7,463 nucleotides of DNA from an uncultured bacterium (GTDB taxonomy: Bacteria; Bacillota; Clostridia; Christensenellales; Pumilibacteraceae). The stretch covers positions 1 through 7,463 of the forward strand of contig CATKFJ010000164.1 in NCBI GenBank assembly GCA_949747725.1. Direction: 5' to 3'. Both the position numbers and the translations under genes were made by a program. Shown piece after piece: positions 1 through 4,458 of this stretch. Under the pieces are notes generated by a model that searched no databases, had not been told where the DNA came from, and saw only the letters and a program-made list of their open reading frames with translations. Each line of letters begins with the position of its first letter. Positions within the stretch are counted from its first letter, which is position 1.

Positions 1-952
1 CGACAAAGCCGAAACGTACAAAACCGCAGCAATGCCGGCATACACGCACATGCAGAAAGCTCAACCGACCACGCTCGGACATTATCTTCTTGCCTATGCT
101 TTTATGTTTTTGCGCGATGCCGAAAGATTTACCGACTGCCGCAAGCGCGTTAACATGCTTCCGCTCGGTTGCGGAGCGTGCGCGTCCACCACGTTCCCCA
201 TCGACCGCGACTACACGGCAAAGCTGCTCGGGTTCGACGGCGTTATACAAAACTCGCTCGACGGCGTAAGCGACCGCGATTTCGTTATAGAATATCTGTC
301 GTGCGTTTCTCAAACCATGCTGCATCTGTCACGCATAAACGAAGAGTTCGTTTATTGGTCGGGCGAAGAATTCGGTTTCATCGCCCTGCCGGACGAATTC
401 AGTACGGGTTCGTCGATAATGCCGCAAAAGAAGAATCCCGACGTAAACGAACTGTTGCGCGGCAAGTGCGGCAGAGCGATAGGCGATCTTATGAGTATGA
501 TGACCGTTATGAAAGGTCTGCCGCTCGCCTATAACAAAGACATGCAAGAGGACAAGGAACTTATATTCGACGCGGACGAAACGTTGAATATATCGTTGCG
601 CGTTTTCGCGGCGTTTGTCGAAAAAGTCGAGTTCGATCGCGCCGAAATGCATAAAGCCTCCGCGGGCGGATATTCGTGCGCGACCGAGTGCGCAGACTAT
701 CTTGCAAGCAAGGGCGTGCCGTTCCGAACGGCGCACGAAATAACGGGCAAAATAGTTTTGTACTGCGTCGACAGCGGTAAAACGCTACAGTCTATGACGG
801 TCGAAGAATATAAAAAGTTCAGCGATAAGTTCGACAATGATATCAAAACGGCTGTGCTGCCCGAAAGCGCGATCGCGCGACGCAAAGCGATCGGCGGCTG
901 TGCCGAAAAAGAACTCGACAGACAAATAGCGGAGATACGATCAAAACTGTAA
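1..952 (+). CDS. argH: Argininosuccinate lyase, 3' part (5' end outside window)
   Basis: Last enzyme of arginine synthesis: splits argininosuccinate into arginine and fumarate, in the cytoplasm, as a homotetramer of the fumarase/aspartase superfamily. The frame is open from base 2, and the residues before the first Met (TAAM-PAYTHMQKAQP) already match the conserved family block containing the active-site His, so the gene starts upstream of the window. About 316 of the usual roughly 460 residues are present. The superfamily signature GSSIMPQKKNP, with the catalytic-loop Ser, is at 407-439 and is followed by the expected D-V-N-E-L-L-R-G-K. The C-terminal domain is complete and ends at TAA 950-952. 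The only small deviation seen is Ala for the usual Gly in P-G-Y-T-H. It converges on the next gene with 17 bases between the stops, and no terminator is visible in that gap. Confidence 0.97.
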   Translation, partial: DKAETYKTAAMPAYTHMQKAQPTTLGHYLLAYAFMFLRDAERFTDCRKRVNMLPLGCGACASTTFPIDRDYTAKLLGFDGVIQNSLDGVSDRDFVIEYLSCVSQTMLHLSRINEEFVYWSGEEFGFIALPDEFSTGSSIMPQKKNPDVNELLRGKCGRAIGDLMSMMTVMKGLPLAYNKDMQEDKELIFDADETLNISLRVFAAFVEKVEFDRAEMHKASAGGYSCATECADYLASKGVPFRTAHEITGKIVLYCVDSGKTLQSMTVEEYKKFSDKFDNDIKTAVLPESAIARRKAIGGCAEKELDRQIAEIRSKL

Positions 953-969
953 TATCTCCCCTATTCGGA

Positions 970-1299
970 TCACAATATATAACTGTCGCGTTGGATCGCT
1001 ATGTAATTGGAAAACATAGAAACTATTTCCTTGTTGCCCGTATCCGAAAAATCCATATCGAACAGCTTGCTTATTACAGAGCTTGCACCGGAACTTTCGC
1101 ACAGTCTGCGAAGGTTCTTTTCTACAGAACTCGTTGTGCATCTGCTCTCGCCTGCTACGCGGCGGTAAATGCTTTCGATAGTAGACATCGGATCGTCCGA
1201 ATACAATTCTACGCACTTGCAAAACTGTTCGAATCCCTTAAGCGACGTACGGAATCCGTTTTTGACCATAGTAGATACTATAAAATCATGCCTTTTCAT
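970..1299 (-). CDS. Stand-alone Spo0A C-terminal-like DNA-binding protein
   Basis: A 109-residue protein that I recognise as resembling only the effector domain of Spo0A, the master regulator of sporulation. From about residue 13 to 102 it follows the Spo0A_C pattern: a start like 'eiGvp.hlkGy' (N-G-F-R-T-S-L-K-G-F), an 'EAI..v..d' helix (C-K-C-V-E-L-Y-S-D-D-P), 'lYp.iAkkf.tt..rVEraiRhA' (S-I-Y-R-R-V-A-G-E-S-R-C-T-T-S-S-V-E-K-N-L-R-R-L), then 'i..lF' and a final helix like 'FI..iad' (K-E-I-V-S-M-F-S-N-Y-I). The segment at residues 53-69 would be the recognition helix. There is no receiver domain and so no phosphorylated Asp. The start at 1299 is chosen over an in-frame Met nine codons upstream because GGAGG lies 6 bases before it. 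It probably binds DNA as a dimer and acts without a phosphorelay, which is inference. It could instead be a degenerate Spo0A_C relative with another target. Confidence 0.8.
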   Translation of the reverse strand: MKRHDFIVSTMVKNGFRTSLKGFEQFCKCVELYSDDPMSTIESIYRRVAGESRCTTSSVEKNLRRLCESSGASSVISKLFDMDFSDTGNKEIVSMFSNYIAIQRDSYIL

Positions 1300-1327
1300 A
1301 AAAAGCCTCCACTGTGAATAAAACAAA

Positions 1328-1366
1328 TATTTAAATCACAGCAGCCTTTACGGCGTAATTTAAATA
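1328..1366. repeat. Inverted repeat in leader of the Spo0A-C-like gene
   Basis: TATTTAAAT at 1328-1336 and its exact complement ATTTAAATA at 1358-1366 give a 9-base-pair arm with a 21-base loop. The loop contains a smaller GCC-GTAAA-GGC hairpin in the transcript sense. Each arm also contains the palindrome ATTTAAAT, so it could be a protein-binding pair at DNA level instead of an RNA fold. It sits between the predicted transcription start (about 1382) and the ribosome-binding site. Confidence 0.4.
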
Positions 1367-1388
1367 ACTGTTTAAAGAGAATATCCCA

Positions 1389-1417
1389 ATTAAACAGCAT
1401 AATTTGACAAAAGTCAA
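1389..1417 (-). promoter_or_regulatory. Sigma-A type promoter of the Spo0A-C-like gene
   Basis: On the minus strand TTGACT (1412-1417) is followed by a 17-base spacer and TTTAAT (1389-1394), a good vegetative-type promoter with ideal spacing. The transcript would start near 1382 and carry a leader of about 80 bases. The spacer begins with TTTGTCAAA, one mismatch from a Spo0A box (TGTCGAA), so activator contact at the -35 is possible but unproven. Confidence 0.6.
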
Positions 1418-1533
1418 TCGTTTTCGATATGGACTTTTTGTCGCATGATGTAAACAATTTATGCACCGCAATATAATGTTTCGAGTTCGTTTTTAACGCC
1501 GCATATATAGTGTATTTTTTGTCGAAGGATAAC

Positions 1534-1562
1534 TTCGCAAAAAAATTATTTTTTATTATAAT
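1534..1562 (+). promoter_or_regulatory. Candidate rightward promoter of a small RNA
   Basis: A perfect TATAAT (1557-1562) lies 17 bases after TTCGCA (1534-1539), which matches four of six bases of TTGACA. The region is AT-rich, so a chance TATAAT is not rare. The support comes from the correct spacing together with a rightward terminator about 90 bases downstream and no coding gene in between. Confidence 0.3.
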
Positions 1563-1568
1563 GCGGTT

Positions 1569-1660
1569 TAAACGGTGAGCAAAAGAAAAGCGGTGTACGA
1601 TTTTGTTCTCCGCGGATAATGAATTTATACCGCTCTTTTTCAGCGGATAATTCCTTTTTT
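1569..1660 (+). ncRNA. Candidate small RNA (about 92 bases)
   Basis: I do not recognise a known RNA family. The stretch is bounded by a plausible promoter (TATAAT at 1557-1562) and a hairpin plus T6 terminator at 1621-1660, and has no start codon with a ribosome-binding site. Inside are a purine-rich run (1581-1590), two direct copies of GCGGATAAT (1612-1620 and 1643-1651), and AGCGGTGTA (1589-1597), which can pair over 9 bases, one of them a G-U, with the left arm of the terminator. It lies antisense to the 3' flank of rpsU. It may be nothing more than that flank, with the terminator acting as a barrier to rightward transcription from argH. Confidence 0.25.
1621..1660 (+). terminator. Rightward intrinsic terminator
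   Basis: The stem consists of GAA/TTC, TTAT/ATAA and CCGCT/AGCGG, interrupted by two single-base bulges, and closes a 7-base loop (CTTTTTC at 1635-1641). It is followed by C and TTTTTT (1655-1660). In the opposite direction the hairpin is not followed by a T-run, so it should not work for rpsU. No plus-strand protein gene sits just before it. It would end either a small RNA or readthrough from argH. Confidence 0.5.
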
Positions 1661-1689
1661 GTTTGTGCGTATAAGCACGTTGAAGAAAC

Positions 1690-1863
1690 TTATCTGAATC
1701 TCTTACGAGCCGCTTCTTCCTTTTTCTTACGCTTAACGGAGGGTTTTTCGTAGTACTCCTTTTTGCGCATATCGCCGAGGATATTATCCTTTTGGCACTT
1801 GCGTTTAAAACGCTTGAGCGCGCTGTCGAGCGATTCGTTTTCGCCTACGTGGATTACTGCCAT
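1690..1863 (-). CDS. rpsU: Small-subunit ribosomal protein S21
   Basis: A 57-residue basic protein with the hallmarks of bS21: N-terminal [22 protein letters not shown], then a K/R-rich C-terminus ([16 protein letters not shown]). This is the full family length. S21 binds the 30S platform near the 3' end of 16S rRNA and aids initiation. The start at 1863 is chosen over a Met three codons upstream because GAGGAGGT lies 8 bases before it and the S21 N-terminus begins M-A-V. It has its own strong promoter and a leader of about 35 bases. The common partner yqeY is not next to it. The gerC stop lies 104 bases upstream with no terminator visible, so forespore readthrough into rpsU is possible. Confidence 0.97.
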   Translation of the reverse strand: MAVIHVGENESLDSALKRFKRKCQKDNILGDMRKKEYYEKPSVKRKKKEEAARKRFR

Positions 1864-1904
1864 TGTTTGCACCTCCTCTGCTACGGAATACCTTTAGCCT
1901 GTAT

Positions 1905-1933
1905 ATTTTACAATATCGGTCGCCGATTGTCAA
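1905..1933 (-). promoter_or_regulatory. Strong sigma-A promoter of rpsU
   Basis: TTGACA (1928-1933) is a perfect -35 on the minus strand. It is followed by exactly 17 bases and TAAAAT (1905-1910), one base off consensus. Transcription would start near 1898, leaving a short leader before the GAGGAGGT ribosome-binding site. This is the best promoter in the window and suits a ribosomal protein gene. Confidence 0.8.
1915..1927. repeat. Inverted repeat in the rpsU promoter spacer
   Basis: ATCGG-TCG-CCGAT is a perfect 5-base inverted repeat around a 3-base centre. It fills the part of the spacer right next to the -35 box. A site in this place is well suited for a repressor or a MerR-like activator, but the repeat is short and could be chance. 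Confidence 0.3.
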
Positions 1934-1967
1934 GCGTTTCGAACCATCTTCCGCAATCATTTTACGA

Positions 1968-3173
1968 TCACTTCAACACGACTTCTATATCGTAATTCAC
2001 CGTAATGTTATGCGGATAATAACTGTTGTTATAAAACTCGGGCGCGTATCTATAAAACTCCCGTCCGATAAACAGAGGATCGCATTCCATTTCCAAAGCG
2101 TCCTCAAACGCTTTATTCACGTCGCGTTCTATGCTCTTCGAATATGCGTCGCGTATGATCTTGCTTATCTCGGCGCGCTTTTCGCTGCCGAGCTCGTTGA
2201 ACTTATCGCCGTTCGGCTCTACATAAGCCTTTATCTTGATAGTTGCGGAGTTGTTCTGCGGCTCAATTTTTATCGACGCACGCTTTTTAAGCAGATGTCC
2301 CGACACGTCCTTTATAGTCTTGCCGTCGAATTCGACGTCTGCGGTAACAATGCCTTTTTCTACGGGAGCGCTCACCCACGCCACGCCGCGAGCCGCGCCG
2401 CTGTCAAGCACGCCCACACGCCGTTCGCCGTTGTATAACGCAAGCTTATCCACTTTCATGCCCGTATGACCGCCGCCCGACTCGCCGCCGCCATCGTCCT
2501 TCTGTTCGCCGCTTCCGCCGCCGTCTTCTCCCTGTTGCTCATTGCCGCCCGATTCGCCGCCGGAACTACCGCCTTTTTCTTTATCGAGCATAGTGACGAT
2601 AGGTATATACGCGCTTTTAGACGCGCTCCCGAGATCGGACAGAAATCCCAATAACGTATTGGTAGCTATTTGAGCTTTTTTTGCGCCGTAAGCTATAAAG
2701 TCGGCGTCGGTAGCGCCCGTCTTTTTCATAAACTCGGTTATATCGGAAACCAAATCGCTTGCCTTTTCCTCTGCCGCCGAAAGATACACGTCCGCGGTAA
2801 CGTCGGTTGCGGTCATCAGCGTGCCGAGATGTTCGGGCGTAGTAGAACTGCCTACTACCACCATCGAACAATGCCCGAGTTCGGCACGACGTCCGAGTGC
2901 GGTATTCAGCGTTTCAACGGCAAGCGTGAGCGAATCGCCCTCCACCGTAACAGTGTCTTTGCTTGTAGCGCCCTGCGACTGCGTGGGCATTACGTACTGC
3001 GCGGTAACGCTCACTTTATCGCTGTCGGCGGAACCGTCGATACCGAGTATCTCCACTATGACTCGGCTGTTGACTTCCTTACTGCGCGACGCCGTCGCCG
3101 GCATAAACGCAATTAAAAATGCGAATATAAACAGCAGTATTTTGTATATCAATAACTTCTTCCGCGCCGTCAT
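1968..3173 (-). CDS. gerAC: Ger(x)C-family spore germinant receptor C subunit, no lipobox
   Basis: 401 residues. The C subunit of a nutrient germinant receptor normally sits on the outer face of the spore inner membrane as a lipoprotein. Family features seen: a hydrophobic N-terminus (residues 7-24), then V-I-V-E-I-L-G-I-D-G at about 38-47 (the 'vvGIGID' strand), L-N-T-A-L-G-R-R-A-E-L-G-H-C at 89-102 (the 'lpR.l.wGH' block), and a C-terminal part (about 300-401) with alternating beta strands, a K/E-rich helix and the closing C-D-P-L-F-I-G-R-E-F-Y-R. Third in its operon, with an ATGA overlap with gerB and AAGGAGG just upstream, so the start is firm. Odd points: no Cys at the signal-peptide end (the only cysteines are 102 and 364), an A-T-A site instead, and a Gly/Ser/Glu-rich insert at 197-239. 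The subunit letter follows operon order. Which Ger paralogue it is cannot be told. Confidence 0.87.
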   Translation of the reverse strand: MTARKKLLIYKILLFIFAFLIAFMPATASRSKEVNSRVIVEILGIDGSADSDKVSVTAQYVMPTQSQGATSKDTVTVEGDSLTLAVETLNTALGRRAELGHCSMVVVGSSTTPEHLGTLMTATDVTADVYLSAAEEKASDLVSDITEFMKKTGATDADFIAYGAKKAQIATNTLLGFLSDLGSASKSAYIPIVTMLDKEKGGSSGGESGGNEQQGEDGGGSGEQKDDGGGESGGGHTGMKVDKLALYNGERRVGVLDSGAARGVAWVSAPVEKGIVTADVEFDGKTIKDVSGHLLKKRASIKIEPQNNSATIKIKAYVEPNGDKFNELGSEKRAEISKIIRDAYSKSIERDVNKAFEDALEMECDPLFIGREFYRYAPEFYNNSYYPHNITVNYDIEVVLK

Positions 3174-4363
3174 GATTCCTCCTTTATGAAAGTTTTATCG
3201 CCAACGGATCGATTTTGTTCGTCATCATTGTTTTGTTTGCCGCGTTTATTATTTACGACCGCGCCTATGAGCGCAAGCACGGGAGCGGCAATGCCGAACA
3301 CGGTACTTATTGCCGACCCGTAAACCGAAGCATACACGGCGGAAAAATTTACGGGATCCACTAACGCGAATACCTGCACTATATACAACGCCGCACAAAC
3401 GCCGAGCGATATCCGGAAATGGAAGTTCTTGCCTATAACGAACGCCACGCACCGACATACGGCATACGAAAACAGCGCCGCCTCTATAAAGATAGCTATG
3501 CTCCACAATATCGACGATATCATATCTATCCGTCCGTAAACATTGCCCATGGAAAACTGTAATATATTGGAAATATTGGTAGTAGTATCGGCAAGCGTCG
3601 GCACGTTTCCGAACGCGGCGCTCATAACGATCGCAAAGAACAACGCAACGCACGTACCGATAACGCCGGCGCCGCCGGCGAACCATACGGTGTGTTTTTT
3701 CATTTTAGTGCGCCCCACAAACAATATAAGCGGCGTAAAATCGCCCAACCACGACGCATGCGATATAAGCCCGTGCTTAAACGCGCCCGTGTTCTGTAAG
3801 GCAGGAAAAATATTCGCCAAGTCAAACGACGTCATTATAACTATCGCGATAAGCACCGCAAGGCACAGTCCGACTATCGGCACGAAAAACTCGTTGAGCC
3901 TGCATATCGAGCGCAGAGTGTGATTTGCCGCAGCCGCCAAAAACACAAGCAACACTATTATCATTAGCGTTTTATTGAAATCGGTAAATACGTTGGTGCC
4001 GTAAAACGCAAGCGTTTCGCCTACCGATATGTTGAGTTTAAAAAACAAAAACAACGCTATCAGCGCTACTGCGATCTTCGCGCCTATCTTGCCGAGCAGT
4101 CCTACCATAAGTTCGAAAAAGTCCGCGTCGCCGGCTTTTTTTATTGCCGCAAGCATCACGACTAACGAAACAAGGTCCGCCGCGCCGTTTATCGCCATTA
4201 TTATATAAGCGTCGCGCCCGGTAGAGCGCAATAAATATATAGGCAATAAAAACATTTTCGTTGCCATTGCAAGCATAAATATTATCCCGACAAGCTGTTT
4301 GCCTGTAGACTGCTTTGCGCTCCCGTTAGGCGCGCTGTTTAAATGTTGCGCTTGATTTTCCAT
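3170..4363 (-). CDS. gerAB: GerB-family spore germination permease
   Basis: 397 residues, an integral membrane protein with about ten hydrophobic segments (roughly 23-45, 51-74, 96-120, 131-147, 157-178, 204-217, 225-250, 278-306, 317-336, 345-370). It belongs to the spore-permease group of the amino acid/polyamine/organocation superfamily. In such receptors this subunit binds the germinant (for example an amino acid) in the inner membrane. The block N-I-F-P-A-L-Q-N-T-G-A-F-K-H-G at 184-198 is typical of the family. The polar tail (371-397) is rich in N, D and K. Its stop overlaps the gerC start (ATGA), so the two are translationally coupled. The ATG at 4363 has no Shine-Dalgarno. The frame stays open upstream for 25 codons without ATG, GTG or TTG, and the only strong Shine-Dalgarno in the 95-base gap to gerA lies 68 bases away. 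The ligand cannot be predicted. Confidence 0.92.
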   Translation of the reverse strand: MENQAQHLNSAPNGSAKQSTGKQLVGIIFMLAMATKMFLLPIYLLRSTGRDAYIIMAINGAADLVSLVVMLAAIKKAGDADFFELMVGLLGKIGAKIAVALIALFLFFKLNISVGETLAFYGTNVFTDFNKTLMIIVLLVFLAAAANHTLRSICRLNEFFVPIVGLCLAVLIAIVIMTSFDLANIFPALQNTGAFKHGLISHASWLGDFTPLILFVGRTKMKKHTVWFAGGAGVIGTCVALFFAIVMSAAFGNVPTLADTTTNISNILQFSMGNVYGRIDMISSILWSIAIFIEAALFSYAVCRCVAFVIGKNFHFRISLGVCAALYIVQVFALVDPVNFSAVYASVYGSAISTVFGIAAPVLALIGAVVNNKRGKQNNDDEQNRSVGDKTFIKEES

Positions 4364-4370
4364 ATGTAAA

Positions 4371-4399
4371 GCAATTCGTAATGCGACGTTAAGAATTGC
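4371..4399 (-). promoter_or_regulatory. Hairpin just before the gerB start
   Basis: In the transcript GCAATTC and GAATTGC form a perfect 7-base-pair stem. After one mismatch, TAA/TTA adds three more pairs and closes a 7-base loop. Only 7 bases separate it from the gerB ATG, so it occupies the place where a ribosome-binding site should be. A second small hairpin (GTAAA-AGCA-TTTAC, 4409-4422) lies upstream. Together they may control gerB translation. Confidence 0.4.
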
Positions 4400-4431
4400 A
4401 TGACAGCGGTAAATGCTTTTACTAAATATCG

Positions 4432-4438
4432 CTCCTTA
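4432..4438 (-). promoter_or_regulatory. Orphan Shine-Dalgarno (TAAGGAG) in the gerA-gerB gap
   Basis: A strong TAAGGAG lies 20 bases after the gerA stop, but no ATG, GTG or TTG follows at a usable distance. The gerB ATG is 68 bases further on. It may serve gerB across folded RNA, serve a non-standard start codon, or be a relic. Confidence 0.35.
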
Positions 4439-4458
4439 TAACGACGAACAGCTCGGAA

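Larger units (their letters stand above)
1300..1689. other. 390-base AT-rich regulatory intergenic region
   Basis: No convincing protein gene lies here. It holds, from left to right: the structured leader of the Spo0A-C-like gene (1300-1382), that gene's sigma-A type promoter (1389-1417), 0A-box-like heptamers (within 1403-1412, 1438-1445 and 1519-1526), a long A/T-sided hairpin (1515-1544), a rightward -35/-10 pair (1534-1562), a possible small RNA (about 1569-1660) with its own rightward terminator, and the 3' flank of rpsU. No leftward terminator for rpsU is apparent, so rpsU transcripts may run into this region or end by another mechanism. Confidence 0.7.

Noticed and set aside
329..736. 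Long minus-strand open frame under argH
   Set aside because: It is antisense to a conserved enzyme, has no recognisable domain and only arises from the codon pattern of argH.
612..840. TGTCGAA/TTCGACA heptamers inside argH as Spo0A boxes (another lies near 7096)
   Set aside because: They lie within coding sequence and reflect frequent Val-Glu, Phe-Asp and similar codon pairs. They show that the heptamer is not rare here.
991..1317. Plus-strand open frame opposite the Spo0A-C-like gene
   Set aside because: The minus-strand frame has a good ribosome-binding site, promoter and domain match. The plus-strand frame has none.
1515..1544. Hairpin with A/T runs read as a bidirectional terminator
   Set aside because: In both directions the T-run precedes the hairpin and the A-run follows it, the reverse of what an intrinsic terminator needs.
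1863..2438. Plus-strand open frame of 191 codons across the rpsU upstream region and gerC
   Set aside because: It is antisense to the gerC coding region, shows no family features, and its start overlaps the rpsU start and ribosome-binding site on the other strand.
4339..4401. A 20-codon upstream frame overlapping the gerB start
   Set aside because: Its ATG has no Shine-Dalgarno and begins inside the hairpin region. Nothing supports translation.
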